A stretch of DNA of 64,000 nucleotides from Aeromicrobium sp. PE09-221. GTDB taxonomy: Bacteria; Actinomycetota; Actinomycetes; Propionibacteriales; Nocardioidaceae. A program made the position numbers and the translations under genes. The notes beneath the pieces are model-generated. The model saw only the letters and a list, made by a program, of their open reading frames with translations, was not told the DNA's origin and did not search any database. The stretch covers positions 30,696-94,695 of the forward strand of contig NZ_MIJB01000016.1 of the NCBI RefSeq assembly GCF_002174305.1, read 5' to 3'. Positions 25,919 through 34,685 of the stretch are shown here, piece after piece; positions within the stretch are counted from its first letter, which is position 1, and every line of letters starts with the position of its first letter.

Positions 25919-27115
25919 GTGAGCATGGAGAACATGGACGAGATCGTCATCATCGGGGCAGGCCTGGCAGCGGTGACGGCCGCGGAGTCACTGCGTGAGG
26001 AGGGCTTCGTCGGGGAGCTGACCATGATCGGGAAAGAACGGCACCGCCCCTACGAGAGGCCTCCGCTGTCCAAGGAGTTCCTCGCCGGACAGCAGCCGAT
26101 CGACGATGCCTATCTCTTCGGGGCCGATTGGTTCACGGACCACGATGTGCGGCTGCGCAGCGGGGTGACGGCGACCGCGCTGGATCTGGACGCCGGACGC
26201 ATCGGCCTCGACTCCGGCGAGTGGCTGGGCTTCGACGCGGCGATCCTGGCCACCGGCGCCGAACCGCGTGTTCTGGAGCTGCCGGGGGTCGAACGAGCAC
26301 ACCTGCTGCGGACGATCGAGGATGCGCAGCGGCTCCGGCGAGCGATCGAGGCGGGGCGGCGGATGGTCATTGTCGGCGGCGGATGGATAGGCCTGGAAGT
26401 CGCGGCGGTGGCACGCGCTGCGGGACTCGAGGTCGTCCTCATCGAACAGGGCCCCCTCCCGCTGCAGCAGGTGTTGGGCGAACGTGTCGCGCGTTATGTC
26501 GCCGACCTGCATCTCAGGCACGGCGTCGATGTGCGGACCGGCACGGCCGTCGAGGAGATCCTGGACGACGGGGAGCGCGTGACGGGTGTCCGCGCCACGG
26601 ACGAGACGCTGCCCGCCGATATCGTCGTGATGGCTGTCGGTGCGACTCCCCGGACGGGACTCGCGGAATCGGCCGGGTTACCGGTCGGTGACGGGGTCGA
26701 GGTGGACGAGCGGCTGCGCACGGCGGACGAGCGGATCTTCGCGGTCGGCGATATCGCCGCTGCGAGCAACACCCTGCTGGAGACGCGGCTGCGCGTCGAG
26801 CACTGGGACAATGCGCGGCGCCAGGGTGAACTGGTCGGCAAGACCGTGCTCGGCGGCACCGCGGTCTATGACTGGGCACCCTATTTCTTCACCGATCAGT
26901 TCGAGTTCTCGATGGAGTACGTCGGCCACGGCTCGCCCGATGACGAGGTCGAGATCCGGGGAGACCTCGACGCGCACGAGTTCATCGCCTACTGGATGGG
27001 CGGCGACGGGCAGCTGACCGCCGCGATGAATGTCGGCATCTGGGATGTCAACGACACCCTGCGATCCATGATCGGCACACGGGTCGACCGGACAGAGCTC
27101 ACCGACCTGCGCTGA
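25919..27115 (+). CDS. NAD(P)H-dependent ferredoxin reductase (FAD)
   Basis: A ~398-residue flavoprotein of the ferredoxin / rubredoxin reductase class that feeds P450s and dioxygenases. FAD motif VIIGAGLAAVTAAESLREEG, KERHRPYERPPLSKEFL, NAD motif VIVGGGWIGLEVAAVARAAG, and the ending AVGDIAAASN...RVEHWDNARRQGEL are all present. GTG at 25919 or ATG at 25925 may be the start. No ferredoxin gene is adjacent, and the CYP152 upstream does not need one, so its partner lies elsewhere. Confidence 0.9.
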   Translation: MSMENMDEIVIIGAGLAAVTAAESLREEGFVGELTMIGKERHRPYERPPLSKEFLAGQQPIDDAYLFGADWFTDHDVRLRSGVTATALDLDAGRIGLDSGEWLGFDAAILATGAEPRVLELPGVERAHLLRTIEDAQRLRRAIEAGRRMVIVGGGWIGLEVAAVARAAGLEVVLIEQGPLPLQQVLGERVARYVADLHLRHGVDVRTGTAVEEILDDGERVTGVRATDETLPADIVVMAVGATPRTGLAESAGLPVGDGVEVDERLRTADERIFAVGDIAAASNTLLETRLRVEHWDNARRQGELVGKTVLGGTAVYDWAPYFFTDQFEFSMEYVGHGSPDDEVEIRGDLDAHEFIAYWMGGDGQLTAAMNVGIWDVNDTLRSMIGTRVDRTELTDLR

Positions 27116-27213
27116 GCCCTATCGACCCCCGTGACGCATCGGACACGTCCTCGGCCTGCACCGGGACGGGGTCGGTGATGGACTGGGAGCAGAACATCTC
27201 GAAGGGAGTCTCC

Positions 27214-28944
27214 ATGCCGACCGTGGCCGAACAACTCATCGACACACTCCACGCCGCGGGAGTCCGTCGCATCTACGGACTCGTCGGGGACAGTCTCAAT
27301 CCGATCACCGACGCCGTCCGCGATCACGATGGCATGGAGTGGGTGCACTGCCACAACGAGGAGGCGGCGGCCTTCGCCGCGGCGGCCGAGGCGCAGCTCA
27401 CCGGGCGCCTGGCCGTCTGCGCCGGTTCCTGCGGCCCGGGCAACACCCACCTCATCCAGGGGTTATTCGACGCGCATCGCACCGGTGCGCCGGTGCTGGC
27501 GATCGCCTCGCACATCCCCTCGGCTCAGATCGGGACCACCTACTTCCAGGAGACGCATCCCGAGCGCCTCTTCGTCGAGTGCAGTCACTGGTGCGAGATG
27601 ATCAACGGTGCCGAGCAGATGCCCCGTGCTCTGCGCATCGCCATGCAGGCGGCGGTCGGGCAACGTGGCGTCGCGGTGGTGGTCCTGCCGGGCGATGTGA
27701 GCTCGCAGGACGCGGCGCATCCGCTGGAGATCAGCGACGGTCCCGTCCCGCCCGCGACCGTGCTACCCGACCCCGCCCGGATCGACCGTCTCGCCGATCT
27801 CATCGATGAGGCGGAGAAGATCGCCATCTTCGCGGGGGCCGGGGTCGCCGGTAGCCGTGACACCGTCGTCTCCTTCGCCGAGCTCGTCAAGGCACCGATC
27901 GGTCACTCCCTGGCAGGCAAGGAGTGGATCCAGTACGACAATCCCTTCGACGTCGGGATGAGCGGACTGCTGGGTTACGGGGCGTGCCATGAGGCGCTGC
28001 GCGAGGCGGATCTCGTCCTGCTGCTGGGCACCGACTTCCCCTATGACGACTTCCTGCCGCAGAAGAACACCGTGCAGATCGACATCGCCCCCGAACGCCT
28101 CGGCCGACGCAGCGTGCTGGAGCTCGGGATCGTGGGCGATGTGGGGGAGACGCTGCGGGCCGTGATGGGCAAGATCACGCCCAAGAGTGATGAGAGCTTC
28201 CTCGATGACATGCTGCGGCGGCACGAGAAGGCGTTGAGCCGGGTGGTCGACGCCTACACCAAGAAGGCCGAGAAGCTCGTGCCGATCCACCCCGAGTATG
28301 TGGCCTCGGTGCTCGACGAGGTGGCGGCGGATGATGCGATCTTCACCGTCGACACGGGCATGTGCAATGTGTGGGCGGCGCGGTATATCACGCCCAACGG
28401 CCGCCGCCGGGTCATCGGCTCGTTCCGTCACGGCACCATGGCCAATGCGCTGCCGCACGCGATCGGGGCTCAGACCGCGTACCCGGGCCGCCAGGTCGTG
28501 TCGATGTCCGGTGACGGCGGTCTGTCGATGCTGCTGGGCGAGCTGCTGACCGCGCGGGAGCATGATCTGCCGTTGAATGTCGTGCTGTTCAACAACGGAT
28601 CCCTCGGCATGGTCCGGCTGGAGATGCTCGTGGCCGGATATCCGTACTTCGGCACCGATCACCCCTCGCCGGACTTCGCGACGATCGCGGAGGGCGCGGG
28701 GATCGCGTCGTGGACGGTCGAGAAGCCCGATGAGGTACGCGGCGCGCTCACCGAGGCCTTCGCGCACGACGGCCCTACCCTCGTCGACATCCGCACGGAT
28801 CCCAATGCTCTGTCGTTGCCTCCGTCGATCACCGGCGGTCAGGTGAAGGGTTTCGCCCTCGCCGCGACGCGCACCGTCCTGGACGGGGGAGTGGGTCGGA
28901 TGATCGACCTCGCTCGCAGCAATCTGCGCAATATCCCGCGCTGA
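27214..28944 (+). CDS. poxB: Thiamine-diphosphate enzyme, pyruvate dehydrogenase (quinone)/pyruvate oxidase type
   Basis: PoxB converts pyruvate to acetate (quinone-linked) or acetyl phosphate, with ThDP and FAD. The 576-residue protein contains the conserved Glu in CHNEEAAAFAAAAEAQ, the LAVCAGSCGPGNTHL segment, and the ThDP-Mg motif SGDGGLSMLLGELLTAREHDLPLNVVLFNN. The C-terminal membrane-binding tail seen in E. coli PoxB is only weakly represented. GAAGGGAG precedes the ATG at 27214; the longer frame from 27175 lacks a good site. Confidence 0.9.
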   Translation: MPTVAEQLIDTLHAAGVRRIYGLVGDSLNPITDAVRDHDGMEWVHCHNEEAAAFAAAAEAQLTGRLAVCAGSCGPGNTHLIQGLFDAHRTGAPVLAIASHIPSAQIGTTYFQETHPERLFVECSHWCEMINGAEQMPRALRIAMQAAVGQRGVAVVVLPGDVSSQDAAHPLEISDGPVPPATVLPDPARIDRLADLIDEAEKIAIFAGAGVAGSRDTVVSFAELVKAPIGHSLAGKEWIQYDNPFDVGMSGLLGYGACHEALREADLVLLLGTDFPYDDFLPQKNTVQIDIAPERLGRRSVLELGIVGDVGETLRAVMGKITPKSDESFLDDMLRRHEKALSRVVDAYTKKAEKLVPIHPEYVASVLDEVAADDAIFTVDTGMCNVWAARYITPNGRRRVIGSFRHGTMANALPHAIGAQTAYPGRQVVSMSGDGGLSMLLGELLTAREHDLPLNVVLFNNGSLGMVRLEMLVAGYPYFGTDHPSPDFATIAEGAGIASWTVEKPDEVRGALTEAFAHDGPTLVDIRTDPNALSLPPSITGGQVKGFALAATRTVLDGGVGRMIDLARSNLRNIPR

Positions 28945-29102
28945 GCTCCTTCCGCTCGCGTGGGCGGCAGGTGGTCGACGTTATCCGGCCGTCAGGGGTG
29001 GGCGGTCAACATCTCACGTGTGCGATGAGGTTGATGACCTACCGCTACCGGCGCGAGCGGTGCGCGGCTGCCGGAGCGGCAGCGAACTGACACGATAGGT
29101 CC

Positions 29103-30737
29103 ATGAGCGCCACACACCCCCGGGCCGGGCAACCGGCCCGCCCCGAGGACCTGGTCGATCTGTCCCATCTGGTGACCGCCTACTACACGCGACGTCCCGA
29201 TCCGGACGATCCGGCGCAGCAGGTGGTGTTCGGTACCAGCGGGCACCGTGGCAGCAGCCTCGACGGCGCCTTCAACGATGTGCACATCGCCGCCGTCACC
29301 CAGGCGATCTGCGAGTACCGGGCCGAGCAGGGATACGACGGACCGCTCTTCCTCGGTCGCGACACCCATGCCCTGTCCGAACCGGCGTGGACGACCGCGA
29401 TCGAGGTCCTCGCAGCCAATGACGTCACGGTGCTGGTCGACGCCGACAACGGCTACACGCCTACCCCCGCGGTGTCCCACGCCATCGTGCGCGCCAACCG
29501 GTCCGGTGGCACGGCCGACGGCATCGTCGTCACCCCCTCGCACAATCCGCCCCGCGACGGAGGTTTCAAGTACAACCCGCCGCACGGAGGGCCGGCCGGC
29601 TCGGGCGCGACGAGCTGGATCGCCCGCCGTGCGAATGAACTCGTCGCCGCGGATCTCGCCGGGGTGCGGCGCGTGCCCTTCGCGGCGGCACGTGCTGCCT
29701 GCGAGAGCTACGACTTCCTCGGCACCTATGTCGACGACCTTCCCTCGGTGATCGATCTGGAGGTCGTCACGCGATCAGGGGTGCATATCGGTGTCGATCC
29801 GCTGGGGGGCGCGAGCGTGGCCTACTGGCAGCGCATCGCCGAGACACACGGGATTCGCCTCGAGGTGGTCAACCCGCGCGTGGACGGCACCTTCGGCTTC
29901 ATGACCCTCGACCACGACGGCAAGATCCGCATGGACTGCTCGAGCCCCGCGGCGATGGCCTCGCTGGTGCGGCAGCGTGACAGCTTCGACCTCGCCACCG
30001 GCAACGATGCCGATGCCGACCGTCACGGCATCGTGACCCCCGACGCCGGGCTCATGAATCCCAACCACTATCTCGCCGTCGCCATCGAGTACCTGTTCGG
30101 GGGCGCCCGGCCCCGATGGCCCGAGAGCACGGCGATCGGCAAGACGCTGGTTTCCTCGTCGATGATCGACCGGGTCGGCACGGCGGTCGGCAGGCAGGTG
30201 GAGGAAGTTCCGGTGGGGTTCAAATGGTTCGTCGACGGTCTGGTCGACGGCAGCCTCGGCTTCGGGGGCGAGGAGTCCGCCGGCGCCTCCTTCCTCCGCC
30301 GCGACGGCCGCGTGTGGACGACCGACAAGGACGGCATCATCGCCTGTCTGCTGGCCGGGGAGATCCTCGCGGTCACCGGCCGCACGCCGAGTGAGCACTA
30401 CGCGGAGTTGACGCGTCGGCACGGTGATCCCGCCTATGCTCGTGTCGACGCCCCGGCCTCACGGGAGCAGAAGGCACGGCTGGGCCGGCTCACCGCATCG
30501 GATGTGACGGTCACCGAGCTGGCCGGCGAGAGGATCACCGGAGTGCTCACCGAGGCACCGGGCAACGGAGCGGCGATCGGCGGCGTCAAGGTGACCACGG
30601 ACTCCGCCTGGTTCGCCGCTCGCCCCTCGGGGACCGAGGATGTCTACAAGATCTACGCCGAGTCCTTCCGCGGCGGCGATCATCTCGTCCAGGTGCAACG
30701 GGAGGCGCAGACCCTCGTCGACGGCGTCCTGGGCTGA
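29103..30737 (+). CDS. pgm: Alpha-D-glucose phosphate-specific phosphoglucomutase
   Basis: Pgm interconverts glucose 1- and 6-phosphate, linking glycolysis to glycogen, trehalose and UDP-glucose (and so to GalE in this window). The 544-residue protein has the phosphoserine loop TPSHNPPRDGG near residue 145, the metal motif GNDADADRHG, and the sugar-binding FGGEESAGASF. The C-terminal phosphate-binding RPSGTEDVYKIYAESF is intact. Only 5 bases separate it from the next gene, so they form one transcript. Confidence 0.93.
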   Translation: MSATHPRAGQPARPEDLVDLSHLVTAYYTRRPDPDDPAQQVVFGTSGHRGSSLDGAFNDVHIAAVTQAICEYRAEQGYDGPLFLGRDTHALSEPAWTTAIEVLAANDVTVLVDADNGYTPTPAVSHAIVRANRSGGTADGIVVTPSHNPPRDGGFKYNPPHGGPAGSGATSWIARRANELVAADLAGVRRVPFAAARAACESYDFLGTYVDDLPSVIDLEVVTRSGVHIGVDPLGGASVAYWQRIAETHGIRLEVVNPRVDGTFGFMTLDHDGKIRMDCSSPAAMASLVRQRDSFDLATGNDADADRHGIVTPDAGLMNPNHYLAVAIEYLFGGARPRWPESTAIGKTLVSSSMIDRVGTAVGRQVEEVPVGFKWFVDGLVDGSLGFGGEESAGASFLRRDGRVWTTDKDGIIACLLAGEILAVTGRTPSEHYAELTRRHGDPAYARVDAPASREQKARLGRLTASDVTVTELAGERITGVLTEAPGNGAAIGGVKVTTDSAWFAARPSGTEDVYKIYAESFRGGDHLVQVQREAQTLVDGVLG

Positions 30738-30742
30738 TCACC

Positions 30743-32305
30743 GTGCCGGTCGACGCCATCGTGGTGGGATCCGGACCCAATGGGCTGGTGGCGGCCAACC
30801 GGCTGGCCGATGCCGGCTGGTCGGTGCTGGTGATCGAGCAGCAGCCCGAGATCGGGGGCGCGGTGCGCCACGACGGCGAGGTGCATCCGGACTTCGTGCA
30901 CGACACCTTCAGCTCGTTCTATCCGCTCGCGGCGGTCTCGCCGACGATGAGATCCCTTGACCTCGAACGGTGGGGCGTGAGGTGGCGGCACGCGCCGGCG
31001 GTGCTGGGGCACTGCTTCGACGATGGGCAGTGGGCGGTCCAGGACCGCGACCGGGACGCGACGGCCGACCGCTTCGAGGCCGAGCACCGAGGCGACGGAG
31101 AGGCCTGGCTGCGACTCTGCGCCATGTGGGACCGTCTCGGCGAGGAACTCGTCGGTGCCCTGTTCGGGCCGTTCCCCCCGGTGCGGCGGGGACTCGCGCT
31201 GGCCAGGGCGCTGCCGGGGACGGGCGGGATGCAGGCCGCGCGCATGATGTTGCTGCCGGTCACGGAGCTCGCCCGCACGCACTTCGGCGGTCGCGGCCCC
31301 GCGGCGTTGCTGGCGGGGAACGCCGCACATGCCGATATCCCGCTGGACGCTCCGGGGTCCGGCCTGATGGGGCTGTTGATGACGATGCTGGGTCAGACGG
31401 TGGGTTTTCCGGTCCCGGCGGGGGGCGCCGGTCACCTGACCCAGGCGCTGGCGCGGAGACTCGAGGCGGCGGATGGGCGCATCGTCCGCGGCACGGGGGT
31501 CGAGGCTATCGAGGTGGAGGGTCGCCGCGTCACGGGCGTGCGGCTGACCGACGGAAGTCGGCTGGCTGCGCGCCGGGTGTTGGCCGATGTCAGCGCCCCC
31601 GCGCTCTACCGACGCCTGCTGCCCCCATCCAGCGTGCCCGCGCGGGTACGTCGCGCGATGGCGACTTTCGCCTGGGATCCAGGGACCATCAAGGTCGATT
31701 GGGCGCTCGACGGGGGAGTTCCCTGGCGGACCTCGCCGGTGGCGGCGCCGGGCACCGTGCACATCGCCGACTCGCTGGCGGAGATGAGCACCGCTACCGC
31801 GCAGGTGGGCGCCGGCGTGGTGCCCGCTGCGCCGTTCCTGTTGGCCGGGCAGATGACCACAACGGACCCGGAGCGCTCTCCGCCGGGCACCGAGTCGCTG
31901 TGGGCGTACACGCACGTGCCGCAGCGGGTGCTCCGCGATGCCGGCGGAGATCTCACCGGAGTCTGGGATGCCCACGAGCTCGAGCAGTTCGCCGACCGCA
32001 TGCAGGAACGCATCGAGGCACGGGCACCCGGCTTCGGGGATCGCGTCCTGGCCCGGCGGGTTCTGGGCCCGCGCGAGCTCGAGGCGCGGAATGCCAATCT
32101 CGTCGGAGGAGCGATCGGCGGCGGCACGCAGCAACTGCATCAACAGCTGGTGTTCCGGCCGGTCCCCGGCCTCGGCCGTGCTGAGACGGGCATCCGGGGC
32201 CTCTACCTGGCGTCGAGTTCGGCGCACCCGGGCGGGGGCGCCCACGGCACCCCGGGTGACAACGCGGCGTGGGCGGCGCTCTTCCACGCACGCCTCGGGC
32301 GGTGA
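30743..32305 (+). CDS. CrtI-like NAD(P)/FAD-dependent oxidoreductase, second copy
   Basis: A 520-residue flavoprotein similar in layout to the product at 24080-25495: AIVVGSGPNGLVAANRLADAG opens it, EIGGAVRHDGEVHPDFVHDTFSSFYPL follows, and the end is SSAHPGGGAHGTPGDNAAWAA. GTG start 5 bases after pgm. The close link to pgm looks like shared transcription rather than shared chemistry. Substrate unknown. Confidence 0.85.
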   Translation: MPVDAIVVGSGPNGLVAANRLADAGWSVLVIEQQPEIGGAVRHDGEVHPDFVHDTFSSFYPLAAVSPTMRSLDLERWGVRWRHAPAVLGHCFDDGQWAVQDRDRDATADRFEAEHRGDGEAWLRLCAMWDRLGEELVGALFGPFPPVRRGLALARALPGTGGMQAARMMLLPVTELARTHFGGRGPAALLAGNAAHADIPLDAPGSGLMGLLMTMLGQTVGFPVPAGGAGHLTQALARRLEAADGRIVRGTGVEAIEVEGRRVTGVRLTDGSRLAARRVLADVSAPALYRRLLPPSSVPARVRRAMATFAWDPGTIKVDWALDGGVPWRTSPVAAPGTVHIADSLAEMSTATAQVGAGVVPAAPFLLAGQMTTTDPERSPPGTESLWAYTHVPQRVLRDAGGDLTGVWDAHELEQFADRMQERIEARAPGFGDRVLARRVLGPRELEARNANLVGGAIGGGTQQLHQQLVFRPVPGLGRAETGIRGLYLASSSAHPGGGAHGTPGDNAAWAALFHARLGR

Positions 32306-32364
32306 ACCATCACCCTCTCGGCCGTCGTTCTGGTGGTCGACAGCACGCCGATATCTCCGGGCTC

Positions 32365-32580
32365 ATGTGTGCTATTAACTCAGCGCGGCTCGACCGATCG
32401 GCCCCCGGAGCAGTGACGGAGAAGCTTCCGTTGAGAGTCCGAGTGACGAATCCGGTATCCGCCCGTCCCGCCATCCCTGACTGGTATCCCGATCCGCTGT
32501 CCGAGGCATCACCGCGCTACTGGGACGGCGAGCCCTGGACCGCCCACGTGGCACCGCTCGATCAGTCGCCAGCTGGCTGA
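32365..32580 (+). CDS. Short protein with DUF2510 motif, perhaps truncated
   Basis: A 71-residue frame whose C-terminal half contains the DUF2510 signature PDWYPDPLSEASPRYWDGEPWTAHV. That motif usually stands at the cytoplasmic N-terminus of membrane proteins, but here no membrane segment follows before the stop, so the gene may be cut short. The start is uncertain: ATG at 32365 or GTG at 32413. Confidence 0.45.
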   Translation: MCAINSARLDRSAPGAVTEKLPLRVRVTNPVSARPAIPDWYPDPLSEASPRYWDGEPWTAHVAPLDQSPAG

Positions 32581-32723
32581 GGCGAAACCCCACTGCCCTT
32601 GCTGCAAGAAAAGGCGGGTTCTCGGGTCCGTCGGCGCCTCCATGGGTCGTGCGCCCCGGTTAAGAGGTCCTCAGGGCAATACGGAGATCGCGAGTCGCCG
32701 AGCCCGTCCGCGTCGTATCCGCC

Positions 32724-33094
32724 CTATCCGTGCAGCAGCCGCGACCATTCGCGAGGAACCGCGGAGGCGCCCCATCGGGCCCCGACGAGACCCCCCGCGA
32801 TGGTCGCGACGGTATCCGTGTCGTGACCACTCCGCACGGCTGTCAGCAGAGCGGTCGTCAGGTGGACGGGACCGTCGCCGGGAGCCGAGCTGATCGCCGC
32901 CCACGCCGCCTGGAGAGCCGTCATGGTGTACCCATTGGGAGCGAACCGACGCGCGGATCGGCGCCCGTCGCCGCGTCGAGCAGATCGTGCCAGATGTCGC
33001 GGCGGCCCTCGTCGAATTCGTAGGGGACGCCGAGCGCGTCTCCGCAGGCTTGAGTGATGAGGAGTCCCTGTGCGCGATCGGCCAGCGACGTCAC
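32724..33094 (-). pseudogene. ADP-ribosylglycohydrolase, internally deleted and frameshifted
   Basis: From GTG at 33094, LADRAQGLLITQACGDALGVPYEF is the family N-terminus. It is followed directly by ATGADPR, then a one-base frameshift (reading RFAPNGYTMTALQAAWAAIS in the other frame) and HDTDTVATIAGGLVGARWG, the C-terminal metal-site region. Roughly 180 central residues, including the GQWTDDT-type site, are missing. The GTG overlaps the stop of the monooxygenase gene (GTGA), so it was once the second gene of that unit. It cannot encode an active hydrolase. Confidence 0.75.
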
Positions 33095-33414
33095 TCGACC
33101 GTCATCTCACCCATGAGGTTCCAGTCGGTGGCGTCGATCTCCTCACTGATGATCTGCGGGGTGCGCACGAGTGCCTGGGGGAGGTCGCGCATGGCCTGCG
33201 CGAAGTGCTCGGAGCGCACGTGCTCGCCGCCCGCGTCGCCGTCGGCGAAGGCCTCGAGCAGGATGTAGACATGCGGATCCTCGACGCTGCGGGACCAGTC
33301 GAACCAGAGGTTCCCGGGCTCGGCGCGGGTGGCCTCGGTGAAGGGGGTCACGTGCTCGATCCAGCGCTCGGACCATTCGGGCTTGACGGTGAACTTGACG
33401 GCGATGAAGATCAT
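33091..33414 (-). CDS. Antibiotic biosynthesis monooxygenase (ABM) family protein
   Basis: A 107-residue ferredoxin-like alpha-beta barrel protein: MIFIAVKFTVKPEWSERWIEHV, then EPGNLWFDWSRSVEDPHVYILLEAFADGDAGGEH, matching YgiN/ABM-type quinol monooxygenases or related small enzymes. It may act on quinone-like molecules; many family members have no known substrate. It overlaps the start of the decayed ADP-ribosylglycohydrolase. Confidence 0.85.
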   Translation of the reverse strand: MIFIAVKFTVKPEWSERWIEHVTPFTEATRAEPGNLWFDWSRSVEDPHVYILLEAFADGDAGGEHVRSEHFAQAMRDLPQALVRTPQIISEEIDATDWNLMGEMTVE

Positions 33415-33524
33415 TCCCCCAGTGTGCCGTCCGGCGGGTCGTCCGCCGTTCGCGGGGCCGGGTGACGGGTGTGACCTGTCCGATCGCCGGAAGTGTTGCC
33501 CCGGACGGGGGGTGACGGTCTAGG

Positions 33525-33543
33525 CTAGGTGAGCCTTACCTGC
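33525..33543 (+). promoter_or_regulatory. Candidate DtxR/IdeR iron box
   Basis: CTAGGTGAGCCTTACCTGC matches the iron-box consensus TTAGGTTAGGCTAACCTAA at 13 of 19 positions. It lies 23 bases before the ATG of the siderophore-binding protein remnant, where an iron repressor would act. Confidence 0.65.
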
Positions 33544-33565
33544 TTTTCCTTGAAAGTCGAGTCTT

Positions 33566-33751
33566 ATGCGTTCCTCGCGTCTCCTGGCGTCCGCCGGCCT
33601 TTCGGCCGCCGAGTCCTCACCGGACGACGCCCCCGCTGGAGGGGGATCAGGTAACGTCCCCGTCACCGTCGAGCATGCCTTCGGCGAGACGACGATCGAG
33701 CCCGAGCGCGTCGCCACGGTCACGTGGTCGCGCGCGGGAGGTTCGCTATGA
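33566..33751 (+). pseudogene. Siderophore-binding lipoprotein fused to the end of a lost permease
   Basis: A 61-residue frame: MRSSRLLASAGL is a signal-peptide start, but the hydrophobic core and lipobox cysteine are gone, followed by VTVEHAFGETTIEPERVATV, the conserved opening of FecB/FepB-type binding proteins. After this the frame ends WSRAGGSL and stops in an ATGA overlap with the ATPase gene, the usual arrangement of the permease end. I infer a deletion running from the binding protein through both permease genes. It cannot bind or transport iron. Confidence 0.7.
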
Positions 33752-34578
33752 CCGACGTCCACACCCTGCACACCGAGCAGCTGAGTCTGGGCTACGGGGA
33801 TCGGGTCGTCATCGACTCGCTCGATCTGACGATCCCGACGGGGAAGATCACCACCATCGTCGGGGCGAATGCCTGCGGCAAGTCCACCCTGCTGCGGGCG
33901 ATGGCGAGACTGCTCGCGCCGCGGACCGGGCGCGTCGTGCTGGACGGCAAGGAGCTGCACCGGCTCCCGACGAAGGAGGTCGCTCGGATGCTGGGGCTGC
34001 TGCCGCAGTCGCCCATCGCGCCCGAGGGTATCGCGGTGGCTGATCTCGTGGGCCGTGGACGGCATCCGCATCAGAAGGTGTTCGCGCGGTGGAGCCGCGA
34101 GGACGAGGAAGCCGTGCTGTCCGCGCTCGAGGCGACCGGGACCACTGACCTCGCCGACCGATCGGTCGATGAGCTGTCCGGCGGGCAGCGTCAGCGAGTG
34201 TGGATCGCGATGGCGCTCGCGCAGCAGACGGATCTGCTGCTGCTCGACGAGCCCACGACTTTCCTCGATGTGACCCATCAGATCGAGGTGCTCGATCTGT
34301 TGACCGATCTGAACCGGCAGCGCGGCACCACGATCGTCATGGTCCTGCACGATCTCAACCTGGCCGCTCGGTACGCCGATCACCTCATCGCGGTCGCCGC
34401 GGGGGCGCTGCACGCCGCCGGGCCGCCCGCCGACGTGTTGACAGCCGCGACGGTGCGCGAGGTCTTCGGGCTGGAGAGCGAGGTGGTGACGGATCCGACC
34501 TCGGGCAAACCGATGATGCTGCCGATCGGTCGCTACCACGCACGGGAGAGGCAGCCCGCGGCCGCGCCCGACAAGTAG
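33748..34578 (+). CDS. Iron-siderophore ABC transporter ATP-binding protein
   Basis: A 276-residue FecE/FepC-type ATPase: Walker A GANACGKST (39-47), signature LSGGQRQRVWIAMALAQQ, Walker B LLLLDEPTTFLD and the H-loop (VMVLHDLNLAARYADH). It is intact, yet its permeases are missing and its binding protein is a stub, so it may serve another transporter or be drifting. ATG at 33748 overlaps the upstream stop; a frame extension to 33724 runs into the remnant. Confidence 0.93.
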   Translation: MTDVHTLHTEQLSLGYGDRVVIDSLDLTIPTGKITTIVGANACGKSTLLRAMARLLAPRTGRVVLDGKELHRLPTKEVARMLGLLPQSPIAPEGIAVADLVGRGRHPHQKVFARWSREDEEAVLSALEATGTTDLADRSVDELSGGQRQRVWIAMALAQQTDLLLLDEPTTFLDVTHQIEVLDLLTDLNRQRGTTIVMVLHDLNLAARYADHLIAVAAGALHAAGPPADVLTAATVREVFGLESEVVTDPTSGKPMMLPIGRYHARERQPAAAPDK

Positions 34579-34634
34579 ACGGAGGATGTGCTTCGGTGGT
34601 CGTCCCAGCCGCCACGGAAGCACACATCGTCCGT
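34579..34634. terminator. Palindromic hairpin (family member) between convergent genes
   Basis: The 5' arm ACGGAGGATGTG-CTTCGGTGG pairs with the segment CCACGGAAGCACACATCGTCCGT (34612-34634 less a few unpaired bases). The centre is GGTGGTCGTCCCAGCCGCC. It is the clearest member of the family also seen at 657-700 and 37803-37849. Confidence 0.7.
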
Positions 34635-34685
34635 GGTCGACTCGACGGCCGATGCCTCGCGTGACCGGCCGGACCCGACCGCATC

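Noticed and set aside
32581..32660. Possible tRNA-like sequence (CAAGAAAAGGCGGGTTCTCGGG)
   Set aside because: The T-loop lacks the GTTCRANNC pattern and no acceptor stem closes.
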